A DNA stretch of 64,000 bases from VAXT01 sp038040395 (GTDB lineage Bacteria > Actinomycetota > Thermoleophilia > Gaiellales > Gaiellaceae): the NCBI GenBank assembly GCA_038040395.1, contig JBBPIJ010000003.1, positions 124,001 to 188,000 of the forward strand, given 5' to 3'. Positions 25,415-33,658 of this stretch are shown one piece after another (within the stretch, counting starts at the first letter, position 1; the number at the start of each line of letters is the position of its first letter). A program made the translations under genes and the position numbers. The notes under the pieces are model-generated. The model saw only the letters and a list, made by a program, of their open reading frames with translations, was not told the origin of the DNA and did not search any database.

Positions 25415-27249
25415 GGCATCACCGCGGCTGCGGGCTCGGCCGTCAGGATTCCGGCGAGGGCGGCCGCGAAACGCCTGTTCTCGACCGGAGTCCGGGCCTT
25501 GACCCGAAGGTAGCCGTGCGCCTCCGACATCGATTTTCCAGAGCAGTCCTTCACGAGCAGATCGTGCTCCACGAAGAGCCGTTGCGCGACGTCCGGCCCA
25601 TCGACGCCCCCGGGGAGCCGGACGAAGCAGAAGCTCGCGCTCGAGGGTGACACCTCGACCCCCGGAATCTCTCTCAGGAGCGAGGCCAGCTCGTCGCAGT
25701 CGCGGCGGACGCGGCGACAGCTTTCCTCGAGCATCTTCCTGTAGCGGGGCAAGAGGCGGAGAAACGCCTCGGCTACGCCGTTGACGTTCCAGATCGGCAG
25801 CTTCGCGCGGACGAGGGCGGCGAGGTCGGCGTTTTCGGTCAGCAGGTAGGCGAGTCGGAGGCCAGGGATGCCGCAGGACATGCTGAAGCTCTTCACGACC
25901 GCCAGATTCGGATGAGCGTCGATTTCGTCCCTCAGCGTTTGCAAAGCCGGATCGGCGCAGAAGTCGACGAATGACTCGTCGACGATGAACAGCGTGCCGC
26001 GGCGCGCGAATCTCTCGGATAGGTCGAGGAGCTCCTCGCGCGGAACCACGAGTGAGGTCGGGTTGTTCGGAGAGCTGACGACGGCGAGCTCGACATCGGC
26101 CGCGTCGGCCGCCCCGAAGAACGTGTCCGCGTCAAGGCGGAACGCCGGAGGCTGAAGCGCAAAGCGGACGAGCTGACCTGGATGAAGCGCCTGTTCGTAC
26201 TCGTTGAAAGTCGGGACAGGCACGACAGCACGTCGAGTAACCGACCCGCAGACGACCTTGATCAGCTCCGAAGCGCCATTCGCGACGACGAGGCGATCTG
26301 GCGGCTGCTCGACGATGCCCGCCATCAGGCGCGCCAGTGTCGCTTGCCCCGCGGGATAGTCGGTCGCGACGCGGTCGAGCTCTTGCCGTAGATCGCGCAG
26401 CATCGGCTCCGGAGGGAAGTACACGTTGGTCATCACGAGGTGATCGACGGCACCGTGCCGCTGGAATCCGCCATGGCCACGCGCGAGCATCGCGAACCGC
26501 TCCTCCGGAGTCGAGAAGACGTACTCGGCCGTTTCCCAATCGTCGGCGTCGTCGATCTCACACCAGCGGCTGCAATCGACCGCTCGGAGACTGAGCCGTC
26601 CGCCGTGAATCGCCTCGGAGAGCACGGCCTCGTAGAAGTCCTGAACGCGCCCCTCTTCGATGAACCGCTCGAGGCCGGGGACGAGCTCCTCGCGAAGGAA
26701 CGCTCTGCGCAGTACATAGACACTGGCGGTCTTGCGCGCAGGTTCGAAAGCGGGCTCGTCATCTCTGATGTCAACCATTCGGGCGACGTAGTTCTCGTCG
26801 TCGAGCTCGACCACCGTCCCTGTCATGCCAGGCTCGTACGCCGCCACCGGCACCAGGCTGTCCTCGCCCGGGCCGTCGAGCGCAACGAGCAGCTCTTGGT
26901 CGAAGACGACGTCACCGTCGAGTAAGTAGACATCCTGGTCAAGCTCCTCGCGGGCGAGCCAAAGGGAATAGACGTTGTTCGTGGTTCGGTAGCGGTCCGA
27001 GACCGCGTAGCTAATCGTCAGGTCTTCAATGGCGGACGAGATCTGGTCCAGGGAAGAGACGATCTCGTCGCCGCGGTGCCCGACGACGATGACGACCTCC
27101 CGGACGCCCCCGTTCCCCAGAGTGCGAAGTGTCCGATGCAGGAGCGGGATGCCCGCGACGGGGAGCAACGGCTTGAGCTCGCTCGCCGCCCTGCCGAGGC
27201 GGGTGCTTTGTCCCGCGGCCAGGATCACAGCCTTCGCGGGCCGGCTCAC
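25411..27249 (-). CDS. nucleotidyltransferase-aminotransferase fusion protein
   Basis: 612 residues. Residues ~5-240 are a sugar- or choline-phosphate-type nucleotidyltransferase (VILAAGQSTRLGR, LLDGDVVFDQELL). Residues ~265-600 are a fold-type I PLP enzyme of the HisC/CobD group (VVANGASELIK, VSSPNNPTSLVV, FIVDESFVDF, GIPGLRLAY, near-C-terminal YLRVKARTP). In relatives the PLP-binding Lys lies in S-x-S-K before GxPGLRL; here that position reads Met (SFSM, residue 457), one base from Lys. The fusion resembles the nucleotidyltransferase/aminotransferase fusions of phosphonate (PntC-type) pathways. With the downstream PduX-like kinase it suggests a route to a nucleotide-activated amino alcohol or similar head group (inference). 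Confidence 0.85.
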   Translation of the reverse strand: MSRPAKAVILAAGQSTRLGRAASELKPLLPVAGIPLLHRTLRTLGNGGVREVVIVVGHRGDEIVSSLDQISSAIEDLTISYAVSDRYRTTNNVYSLWLAREELDQDVYLLDGDVVFDQELLVALDGPGEDSLVPVAAYEPGMTGTVVELDDENYVARMVDIRDDEPAFEPARKTASVYVLRRAFLREELVPGLERFIEEGRVQDFYEAVLSEAIHGGRLSLRAVDCSRWCEIDDADDWETAEYVFSTPEERFAMLARGHGGFQRHGAVDHLVMTNVYFPPEPMLRDLRQELDRVATDYPAGQATLARLMAGIVEQPPDRLVVANGASELIKVVCGSVTRRAVVPVPTFNEYEQALHPGQLVRFALQPPAFRLDADTFFGAADAADVELAVVSSPNNPTSLVVPREELLDLSERFARRGTLFIVDESFVDFCADPALQTLRDEIDAHPNLAVVKSFSMSCGIPGLRLAYLLTENADLAALVRAKLPIWNVNGVAEAFLRLLPRYRKMLEESCRRVRRDCDELASLLREIPGVEVSPSSASFCFVRLPGGVDGPDVAQRLFVEHDLLVKDCSGKSMSEAHGYLRVKARTPVENRRFAAALAGILTAEPAAAVMP

Positions 27250-27258
27250 CCGACCATT

Positions 27259-28680
27259 CTAGAACCCGCTGCCGAGCGCCCCCGGGCTCAGCGCAGGCAT
27301 TTCTGCGTGGGCCTCGACGTCATCTACGCCGAGCAGTGAGCTGAGGGCAGCTCGCCCCACATCGTGCTGGTAGAGCCAAACGCTCGTGATCGCGCGCTCG
27401 TTGCTCGGCTCCCCGCCAACGCGCTTCGGGGCCCGGATGCCCACGCCGAGCCCGTACGACAACACGCCGGGGAGCGCGCGGCCGCGCCGATCGACGACCT
27501 CGGCATCGCCGGTCACGACGAGGCCGGCCGAGGATCGCGCGGGCTCGATGCGGGCCCCGGACTCTTCGAAGAGCTCCGGAAGCTGTGGTTCGTACCCCGT
27601 AGCGGCCACCACCAGGCCCGCTTCGCCGAGGGCAGCGGCTGCCTCGCGCCCGTCGTCGGTCGCTCCGAGCCGGAGGAGTCGTATTGGGAGACCGTTCTCG
27701 GCGAAGCCGAGCGCTCGGCGGGCGAGCTCCCGCGCATCGCCCTTGAGTCCGGCCACCCGGTTCACGCGCCCGCTCACCGGGCAGACGTCTCGCTTGGGAT
27801 CAAAGGGGTACTGCTCCGCTTCCGCATCCGCCGTCGTGAGGTAGAAGAGCCGGATGGGACTCCGGTGCATGAGCGTCACGGTCGGCGGCATGCCGCGTTC
27901 GGTCCTGAACCTTGGATCATTCATCATCAGCCACGCGAGGGACCACGCGCTGTGCGAACCCCCGATGACCGCCACGCGCCCGGACGTCCTGACGGCGTCG
28001 ATCAGACGGCGTGGCAAACAGATTCTCTCGTCGAAGAGCGCCGACGCGTGCCGCACTTTGGGTGCATAGGGCTCGAGCGTCAGCCCAGGAAGGATCTCGA
28101 GCTTCTCGAGGTGGTCAGGCGCTCGCCCACCCATCGCGATCACGGCCTTATCGGCCCGGACGACACGAGCCGCGCCGTTTTCGGTGGCAACCGCAACGCC
28201 GCGGTCACCGACGCGCACCTCCCTCACCGTCGTCTCGCGTGCGACCGCGCAGGCGGAATGGCTCTCGAGGATCGCCTCGATCGCAGCCCCCAGCGAATCG
28301 AGATACGCCCCCGCGAGTTGCAGTGGTGCGTGCACGCCGCTCATCTTTCGCAGCTCCGCGGTCGCGGCGTCACCCCGCACGTCGTCAAACGGCCCGCTCT
28401 CGGGGATCTCGTCGAGCCCTTCGAGAAACGCGACGGCGAGCGAGTTCGACGAGATTGTGTAGTGACGCAAGCTGCCGCCGCCCAGACCCTGGCCGCGTTC
28501 AATGACGAGGACGCCCCGATCGAGGAGCTCGTCGAGGCGCCCTGTACGCGCTGCGCAGACGAACGGGCCGAGCGTTGCGGGGCCGCCACCGCAGAAGACA
28601 ACTCCGAACTCCGCTTTCTTCCGCACGTCGGAAGCCAGGGGCCGGCGCAACTTTCCGACGCTTATCTCGGGAGTTGCCAC
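27259..28680 (-). CDS. FAD/NAD(P)-binding oxidoreductase
   Basis: 473 residues. FAD-binding GGGPATLGP near residue 31, ERGQGLGGGSLRHYTISSNS after the first Rossmann unit, a second dinucleotide site VAVIGGSHSAWSLAW near residue 240, and the late VVAATGYEPQLP typical of flavoprotein monooxygenases. Shape and size are like lysine/ornithine N-hydroxylases and related flavoproteins (K_oxygenase, NAD_binding_9), but the substrate cannot be read. First gene of the operon; its stop is 9 bp from the start of the fusion gene. Probably oxidises or N-hydroxylates the operon's amino product (inference). Confidence 0.8.
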   Translation of the reverse strand: MATPEISVGKLRRPLASDVRKKAEFGVVFCGGGPATLGPFVCAARTGRLDELLDRGVLVIERGQGLGGGSLRHYTISSNSLAVAFLEGLDEIPESGPFDDVRGDAATAELRKMSGVHAPLQLAGAYLDSLGAAIEAILESHSACAVARETTVREVRVGDRGVAVATENGAARVVRADKAVIAMGGRAPDHLEKLEILPGLTLEPYAPKVRHASALFDERICLPRRLIDAVRTSGRVAVIGGSHSAWSLAWLMMNDPRFRTERGMPPTVTLMHRSPIRLFYLTTADAEAEQYPFDPKRDVCPVSGRVNRVAGLKGDARELARRALGFAENGLPIRLLRLGATDDGREAAAALGEAGLVVAATGYEPQLPELFEESGARIEPARSSAGLVVTGDAEVVDRRGRALPGVLSYGLGVGIRAPKRVGGEPSNERAITSVWLYQHDVGRAALSSLLGVDDVEAHAEMPALSPGALGSGF

Positions 28681-28745
28681 ATCAGTCTCCGGCTCAACAC
28701 GCCTCGACTACCAGACGCAAGGAGCCACCCACATCTTGCCACTAG

Positions 28746-29003
28746 GACGAACATGACGGCGGCCAGCACGCTTTCAGGGACGGACGGAGCTTCTTCCCCG
28801 GCGACGAACCGCTCGATCTCGTCAGCGATGTCGAGTGACAGGTAGATGCCGAAGTAGTCGTTGCCTGAGACGCGCATCAGCCGCGCATTGGGGATGCGCG
28901 ACGCCACGTCCATCGTCTCGGCCTCGTACAAGGAGCGGTAGAGGAGCTGGTACGCAATCGCGCGACTCCACCGTTTCGCGCGTACTGGATCTCAGCGTCG
29001 GCC
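28746..29003 (-). pseudogene. remnant of an alpha/beta-hydrolase-adenylate cyclase fusion gene
   Basis: In one minus-strand frame ADAEIQYARNGGVA is the typical hydrolase N-terminus. After a frameshift, IAYQ continues, and the sequence jumps directly to the hydrolase C-terminus (RIPNARLMRVSGNDYFGIYL, DEIERFVAGEEAPSVPESVL, AAVMF), where the cyclase domain would normally begin (VLAtVLFTDIVGST). The hydrolase core and the whole cyclase domain are missing. Confidence 0.6.
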
Positions 29004-29009
29004 AGCCCC

Positions 29010-29343
29010 CTGGACGTCCAGCTCTACCGCGACATTCTGCGCGATTCGCAACCGCGCGAGACAAACGACGGGACTTCAGCCGCTGAGGCAACCGAGCGGT
29101 AAATCGATCCCGGCAGAGGGCGCGCTGGCGCTGACCGTGAGAGTCAAGGTAACAAGGGCTACGTGCACCGGGCGAGCTACTGTGGCGCCTCGTGAACCCG
29201 AGAAAATCGTCGGAGAATCTACTGACCACATGACTGACCACACGGCCCCTCTTGAGGGGTGCCGAAGACTGGAAACCTGGCCGGAGACGCTACTGAGGCT
29301 GTCGGGCCGATCATCGCGGCGCGCGAGGCGGGCGTCTCGGCGG
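29010..29343. other. no supported gene
   Basis: Between the hydrolase-cyclase remnant and the monooxygenase-like gene I see no convincing coding potential on either strand. Confidence 0.5.
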
Positions 29344-29643
29344 TTACGCGCGACGCTCGAGCGCGTTCACGACCTCCATTCGTTCGACGCCGACAACTGT
29401 CCCGGCGGCGTTCGCTTCAGCCTGCGAACGCTGTTCGCCCGCGCGCTCCTCACTTGCGTCCATCGCCTCCCGGCTATCCCAGATCGACAGCGACACGCCT
29501 CTTCCCGTTTCCCGGTCGATCAGGCAATACAGAGCACGAAGGCCAGGCATCTCGTTCTCGCGCGGGAGCGCCTGTTCCTGCGGCTCGGGCAGCAGGTCTA
29601 TCCGATCCGGCTTGCCGTCGATGATCGTCAACCGTCCGTACAT
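29344..29643 (-). CDS. antibiotic-biosynthesis-monooxygenase-like small protein
   Basis: 99 residues: GRLTIIDGKPDRIDLL, the central strand pair MPGLRALYCLIDRETGRGVSLSIWDSREAMDAS and a C-terminal strand. This alternating pattern is that of dimeric alpha/beta-barrel (ABM) proteins. The SIWDSREAMDASEE segment closely parallels VALWDSRESYERF of the protein at 49508. Function unknown; members include heme-degrading and quinone monooxygenases, but no catalytic residues can be claimed. Confidence 0.65.
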   Translation of the reverse strand: MYGRLTIIDGKPDRIDLLPEPQEQALPRENEMPGLRALYCLIDRETGRGVSLSIWDSREAMDASEERAGEQRSQAEANAAGTVVGVERMEVVNALERRA

Positions 29644-29869
29644 CGGATCGCCACCTCCTCTCGGCGCAGATCATCCCATCGCGGATGGGGCGGCGCGCGC
29701 CGTCTTCGCCGCAGGCGAAACGGGCCTTCGTTCTGCCCTTCTCGTCCTAACTGCTTTAGCGTTGCCCCGGGGCAGAAGAGCCGTGAGTTTCACATCAAGC
29801 CTCTAGTAGTAGCTGAGGGATTGGCGAAACGGGCGGTGGCGGGCGACGTAACTCGCTCCTCTGCGTCCG

Positions 29870-30109
29870 TTAGGAACCTGCCGCTTGCTGCTTGACGTGA
29901 TTGAGCACAGCGTTCAGCTCCGGGGTGGGTGAGAAGTCGACATACTCCACATCCTCCAGCGCTTCGGGAGCATGTCCCGGCGCCCAGTAGAAGGCTTGCC
30001 CCGCCTTGTAGTCCTTTGGCCCGTTAGGCGTGTGCATACGGACCGTCCCTTTCACCATGTAACCCCAGTGCGGGCACTGGCATAGATCGCCCTCCAGCCC
30101 CGATTCCAC
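29870..30109 (-). CDS. cupin-domain protein, probably N-terminally truncated
   Basis: 79 residues from a GTG start. DLCQCPHWGYMVKGTVRMHT, AGQAFYWAPGHAPEALEDVEYVDFSP matches single-domain cupins of this type, which normally carry ~30-40 more residues before 'DLCPCPHWGYV'. An in-frame TAG lies five codons upstream of the GTG, so the front of the barrel is missing. The metal-binding His of CPHWG and of GHAPEA remain. It may be a decayed gene. Confidence 0.5.
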   Translation of the reverse strand: MESGLEGDLCQCPHWGYMVKGTVRMHTPNGPKDYKAGQAFYWAPGHAPEALEDVEYVDFSPTPELNAVLNHVKQQAAGS

Positions 30110-30296
30110 CTTCGCCTCCGCTCGCTAGGAGGGTTTGACGAAACAGGATCGCGGGTACATCGATTAAGCGCGTTCGTCCTGGCATTAAAAGCCGCAGAGG
30201 GCTCTGCACTTCCTCTTCGAGTTGTCACATCCAGGCCTGAGCGCATCAGGGAGCTCAATCGGGTTTTCTGCCTGAACGGAGCAGAAGGAGCATCAC

Positions 30297-30608
30297 ATGC
30301 ATGCGATCATTCGCCGTTACGACGGTGTGGACCAGAGTCGCACGGCCGAGCTGACCGGCAAGGTCAACGAGACCCTCGTCCCGAAGCTGGAGAAGCTGTC
30401 CGGGTTCGCGGGCTACTACCTGATCGAGGCCGACAACGGCGTCTTCAGCTCGCTCGGTCTCTTCGAGACGCCTGAGCAGGGCAAGGAGTCGACGAACGTC
30501 GTCTCTACGTGGATCCGCGACGAGAAGTTCGAGTCGCTGCTCCCGAACGAGCCCAAGATTACAAGCGGCCGGGTCGTCGCTCACAGCGACCGCGTCATGG
30601 TCGCGTAG
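30297..30608 (+). CDS. ABM-like small protein
   Basis: 103 residues: MHAIIRRYDGVDQSRTAELT, LEKLSGFAGYYLIEADNGVFSSLGLFETPEQ, WIRDEKFESLLPNEPKI. The strand-helix-strand plan (I-R-R-Y, G-Y-Y-L, S-S-L-G-L-F) fits the dimeric alpha/beta-barrel superfamily. GAGCAGAAGGAGC upstream supports the ATG. Two stacked terminator hairpins follow it. A damaged inverted copy of its 3' end, including the terminator, occurs at 40662-40880. Confidence 0.75.
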   Translation: MHAIIRRYDGVDQSRTAELTGKVNETLVPKLEKLSGFAGYYLIEADNGVFSSLGLFETPEQGKESTNVVSTWIRDEKFESLLPNEPKITSGRVVAHSDRVMVA

Positions 30609-30627
30609 CTCGACCGCACCGCATTTG

Positions 30628-30694
30628 ACAGAGGGCCCGGCTTGCCGGGCCCTCTGTCGTTTCCTCCCAGAGGGCCCGGCTTGCCGGGCCCTCT
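30628..30694 (+). terminator. tandemly duplicated terminator hairpin
   Basis: AGAGGGCCCGGC-tt-GCCGGGCCCTCT occurs at 30630-30655 and again at 30669-30694, each followed by GTCGTTTCCTCCC. The 39-bp unit is an exact direct repeat. It follows the stop at 30608 and is a strong candidate Rho-independent or bidirectional terminator. Confidence 0.75.
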
Positions 30695-31077
30695 GTCGTT
30701 TCCTCCCGCCGCGGTGCCGCGATCAAGGCGAAGCGGGTCCGGGCGGGCGTTTTTTGTCGGAGAGAGCCTGGGGACCCACCCCTCCCGCCTTCTCCCCGGT
30801 CCGCAGAACTGCCTTCGACCCGCGAGCTGCTCAACCGCCATCGACGACGGCTCGCAAACGCAGGCGAGCTGCCCTCGCACTGCTCGAAACGGCCGCGCCG
30901 TAGTGAAGCGGTTCCGCTCGACGGCTATAACCCCGCGACCGCGGCGATCCCGTTCTAGTGGCGCACCCGAGAACCTCCCGCAGCGAGCCATCCGCAAGTT
31001 CCTTCCCCGACGCGAGAACTAGCCGAACGGCTAGGCGACGATCCCGCGGGCATCAGCCAGAATGAGCTGAGAGGGGG
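30695..31077. other. no supported gene
   Basis: GC-rich stretch with a T6 run near 30750 but no stem directly before it. No recognised gene. GAGAGGGGG at its right end is the ribosome-binding site of the next gene. Confidence 0.45.
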
Positions 31078-31299
31078 ATGAGGGCGGTGGCCATCTGCGG
31101 CATCTGCGGCGGCAAGTACGACGAGCGGGCCTACCAGGTCATCGTGCCCGAGCTTCGCGCGTCCTTCGACAAGGTCGACTGCTCCGAGCGCGCGCTGAAA
31201 GCGCATCGCCGCCAGGACAGGCGGCCCGAGCTTGTGGACGCACTCGTCAGCGAGGTCGAGCGGCTGCGCGAGCAGCTTCGCGAGCAAGCTCGCGTCTAG
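31078..31299 (+). CDS. small CxxC protein
   Basis: 73 residues starting MRAVAICGICGGKYDERAYQ. One CxxCGG pair near the N-terminus suggests half of a zinc ribbon or a redox site; the C-terminus is a charged helix with a heptad-like pattern (LVDALVSEVERLREQLREQ) that could dimerise. GAGAGGGGGATG gives a strong start. Not recognised beyond this. Confidence 0.6.
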   Translation: MRAVAICGICGGKYDERAYQVIVPELRASFDKVDCSERALKAHRRQDRRPELVDALVSEVERLREQLREQARV

Positions 31300-31504
31300 C
31301 GGCTGGCGCAGGAGGCGTAATCAGCAGCGCCACGCACGGTCATCGAGAAGAGCGTTTGCAGGGCACTGCTCGAGCCGACCCCTACGAGACCTGCGTGCCG
31401 TCATTCGGCTCTTCTGCGACGACAGAGCTGGGAGTGTGTGTTTCGGGCTGTCTCGCTCGTTGGAGGACCACAGAGGGTGTGAGGAACCCGCGGGCCGGCT
31501 TTCG

Positions 31505-31744
31505 TCAGGCCCGCTTCCGACGCCGCTCCCGCTCGGCGTACCAGAGCTCGAACCGCCCGTGCGGGGACTCGAGGTACGCGGCGAACTGGTCCTCGAAGGC
31601 CGCGAGCTCCGCGCGGAGCTTGAACAGCTCGTATGCGAGCCGGCGTTGCTCCGAGCAAACGTGTTCGTCGCGCGCGCCGACCGCCACCGAGGCGCCGCAC
31701 TCCGCGCAGGGCATGTACGCCGGCTGGGGGATAGATCCGAACAC
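31505..31744 (-). CDS. small zinc-ribbon protein
   Basis: 79 residues (or 69 from the internal Met): MPCAECGASVAVGARDEHVCS has CxxC plus a later His/Cys pair, a probable zinc site. A helical, charged C-terminus follows (LAYELFKLRAELAAFEDQFA) ending in a basic tail (ERERRRKRA). Similar in plan to the CxxC protein at 31078, on the opposite strand. Function unknown. Confidence 0.6.
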   Translation of the reverse strand: MFGSIPQPAYMPCAECGASVAVGARDEHVCSEQRRLAYELFKLRAELAAFEDQFAAYLESPHGRFELWYAERERRRKRA

Positions 31745-31810
31745 CGCTGACTCCGAAGAGGCCTCATGGTCATCGGCAGCTCCGGCCCTTGCGGCGATCC
31801 CTCAAAATAA

Positions 31811-31834
31811 CGAGGGCCGCGTGAGCGACCCTCG
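31811..31834 (-). terminator. Rho-independent terminator of the SnoaL-like gene
   Basis: Minus strand: CGAGGGTCGC-TCAC-GCGGCCCTCG, 10 bp with one mismatch, followed by TTATTTT. It lies 20 bp past the stop at 31854. Confidence 0.8.
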
Positions 31835-31853
31835 AGACGGCCTCCGAAGTTGG

Positions 31854-32285
31854 CTAGACGCTCGTCGGCACCGGGATAGCGCCGATCTGCTGGAGCAGGC
31901 CGAGCTGGTCGAAGAGTCCCCAGCCCTCAACGAGCTTCCCGCCCGAGATGCGGTTGATATTGATGCCGGCGGTGGTCGCCTGCTTCCCGGTCGCGGGCAT
32001 CCCCATCAGCTCGCCCTCGTTCGTGCCGATCGCCGTCCAGCGCGTGATGACGGTCTCGCCTTCGGCGAACTGCTCATCGACGGTGATGCGCAGGTCGGGG
32101 AACGCCGTTCGGTACATGACGACGAACTCGCGGAACCCCTGCAGGCCCCGGATCTGCTCCGGTGCGCCGACGACAGTCGCGACGAAGTCGTCCGCGATCA
32201 GCTCGTCAATCACGTCAAGGTGCCCCTCGCTCCAGACCTCGTCGTTGACCCGGCGGACGATCGCCTTGTTCTCTTCTGTTGACAT
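31854..32285 (-). CDS. SnoaL-like / ester cyclase family protein
   Basis: 143 residues of the NTF2-like cone fold: NKAIVRRVNDEVWSEGHLDV, IDELIADDFV, GLQGFREFVVMYRTAFPDLRITVDEQFAEGETVITRWTAIGTNEGELMGMPATGK, KLVEGWGLFDQLGLLQQIG. This matches SnoaL-like polyketide-cyclase/'ester cyclase' proteins, most of which have no proven substrate. Stand-alone gene with its own terminator. GGAGCGCCC precedes the ATG. Confidence 0.85.
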   Translation of the reverse strand: MSTEENKAIVRRVNDEVWSEGHLDVIDELIADDFVATVVGAPEQIRGLQGFREFVVMYRTAFPDLRITVDEQFAEGETVITRWTAIGTNEGELMGMPATGKQATTAGININRISGGKLVEGWGLFDQLGLLQQIGAIPVPTSV

Positions 32286-32366
32286 GGGCGCTCCTTTCCG
32301 AGCGGTGCGGTGCTTCCCCGCGAGCCTACTCCCCCACCGCCTTCAGCGAAGCCAGATGGAGCGCGG

Positions 32367-32450
32367 CTACCTAGAGAGACGTCCCCGGTATCGGTAGCCA
32401 AGGATGGCTACCAAAACAATGATGATGATGATCCAAAGCCAGATCGACAC
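32367..32450 (-). CDS. 27-residue single-pass membrane micro-protein
   Basis: From a GTG preceded by AAAGGA (6 nt): the product is almost entirely one transmembrane helix (SIWLWIIIIIVLVAILGYRY) ending in RGRLSR, a classic positive-inside tail. Size and layout are like known short bacterial membrane peptides. Supported only by the ribosome-binding site and the helix. Confidence 0.45.
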   Translation of the reverse strand: MSIWLWIIIIIVLVAILGYRYRGRLSR

Positions 32451-32552
32451 TGTGATCCTTTCGTTAGAGCGTGCCGACTCTACGGCGAGTCGACCCGTAT
32501 CTGCAACCTGCGCAGCCTACGCCCGCGAGCTACCAATCGAAACGCCAATCCC

Positions 32553-32795
32553 TTAGCTTGGAGCGCGGGGTTTGACTAGGAGGTCGGTAGTCGGCTTCCG
32601 CTCAGGCGGGGCTCGGAAGGAAACGCAGGTCAGCTCAGTGAGGAATGGCTCGGGACCGAGCTTCTCGACACGCCAGAGTCCGTCTTCGGCAAGCGAGACG
32701 ATGTCGCCCTTCACATAAACGTGCTCTCCAGCGTCAATGTCGGTCGTGCGGTCGGGCTCGCCCTGCGTCTTTAGCCGAAGCAAGTACTGGGCCAT
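32553..32795 (-). CDS. small hypothetical protein
   Basis: 80 residues, MAQYLLRLKTQGEPDRTTDI, GEHVYVKGDIVSLAEDGLWRVEKLGPEPFLTELTCVSF. The strand-rich middle (VYVKGDIVSL..GLWRVEKLG) suggests a small beta-barrel (SH3- or KOW-like). GGAGGCGCG lies upstream of the ATG. No family recognised. Confidence 0.55.
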   Translation of the reverse strand: MAQYLLRLKTQGEPDRTTDIDAGEHVYVKGDIVSLAEDGLWRVEKLGPEPFLTELTCVSFRAPPERKPTTDLLVKPRAPS

Positions 32796-33011
32796 GATCG
32801 CGCCTCCTGCTCCACAAAGGGTGCTGGCCCCGCAAGTCTGAACTCTGTTTGCCTTGGCTCCTCGCCTCGCGCGCGCTATGGGGGGCGCGTCGGTGGCCTA
32901 CGGGCTTCCGGCCGGGGTTCTGGCAGCAGGGCCAGTGGAAATCACTCTACTCCTCTGGCGAGCCCAGTGCCGAATCGGTACGCACCCCGTAGTGAATCCT
33001 CGCCTCCACCG

Positions 33012-33494
33012 TTGGTGATCACGAACCGCCGAGCGTGGGCCGCGTCGAACTTAAAGGGGTTCGGCGACGCCTCGAACTCCCCGAGGTTCTTCCCCTCGGC
33101 GAGAACGCGTCCCTCGCCAGAGCCCCCGCATCCGATGGTGACCGCCGGGACGAAGTCGTTCCGGCAGCCGCCCGGCTGCGGGACGCTGGCGCACCGGTCC
33201 GTTAAGACGATTTACGGGCGCGTAGGCGGTTGAGGAAACACGGGGAACGAGGCAATGAGGCGCAAACCAGTATGGGCAGATGCCCCCGGCATGAATCGAA
33301 CATGCGCACGCGGTTTAGGAACTAGCGTGCCGAAACGCCATTTGCAGGGGAAAGTGAGCCTCTCGGCCAGCTGCGCGCCAGTAAATGCGCCAGTGCTCTA
33401 GGGAAGGTGCGCAGCTCGCCCCATCATTCAGGCGAATGCGCGATCTCCCTTCCGGAACCGTCACCTTCCTCTTCACCGACATCGAGGGCTCGAC
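33012..33494 (+). repeat. large duplicated block, copy A (partner at 53293)
   Basis: Nearly identical to 53293-53723. It includes the flank left of repeat copy 2, the repeat itself, the leader and the first ~20 codons of a cyclase gene. Copy A carries about 52 extra bases near 33145-33196. Confidence 0.8.
33281..33394 (-). repeat. tRNA-Arg att-like repeat, copy 2 (full)
   Basis: Same unit as copy 1; identical over its length to copy 6 (53510-53623) including the normally variable spacer, because both lie in a recent duplication. A truncated cyclase gene starts 42 bp away. Confidence 0.8.
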
Positions 33495-33590
33495 GTCGCT
33501 CCTGAACAGCCTCGGTGACGAGTACGCGGACGTTCTCGCCGAACATCGACGGATCCTCCGTTCCGCGTTCGCTAAGAGCGGCGGTCGCTC
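33436..33590 (+). pseudogene. truncated, chimeric cyclase gene (N-terminal ~50 codons)
   Basis: MRDLPSGTVTFLFTDIEGST is shared with the 53665 gene. The following codons (SLLNSLGDEYADVLAEHRRI, LRSAFAKSGG) match the other subgroup (5960, 16642). Homology ends at about 33590, before the second metal Asp, in unrelated sequence. It is a hybrid stub, not a functional cyclase. Confidence 0.75.
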
Positions 33591-33658
33591 CCCTTCTTGG
33601 CCCCGCTGGAGTGTCAGATTCATCAACGACCCGCTATCCCAGGCGATACGTTTCCGTC

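Noticed and set aside
33210..33235. A short match to the 16S rRNA segment GGGCGCGTAGGCGGTT
   Set aside because: Only ~16 bases match and nothing around it resembles rRNA. It also occurs in the duplicate at 53293. Treated as chance.
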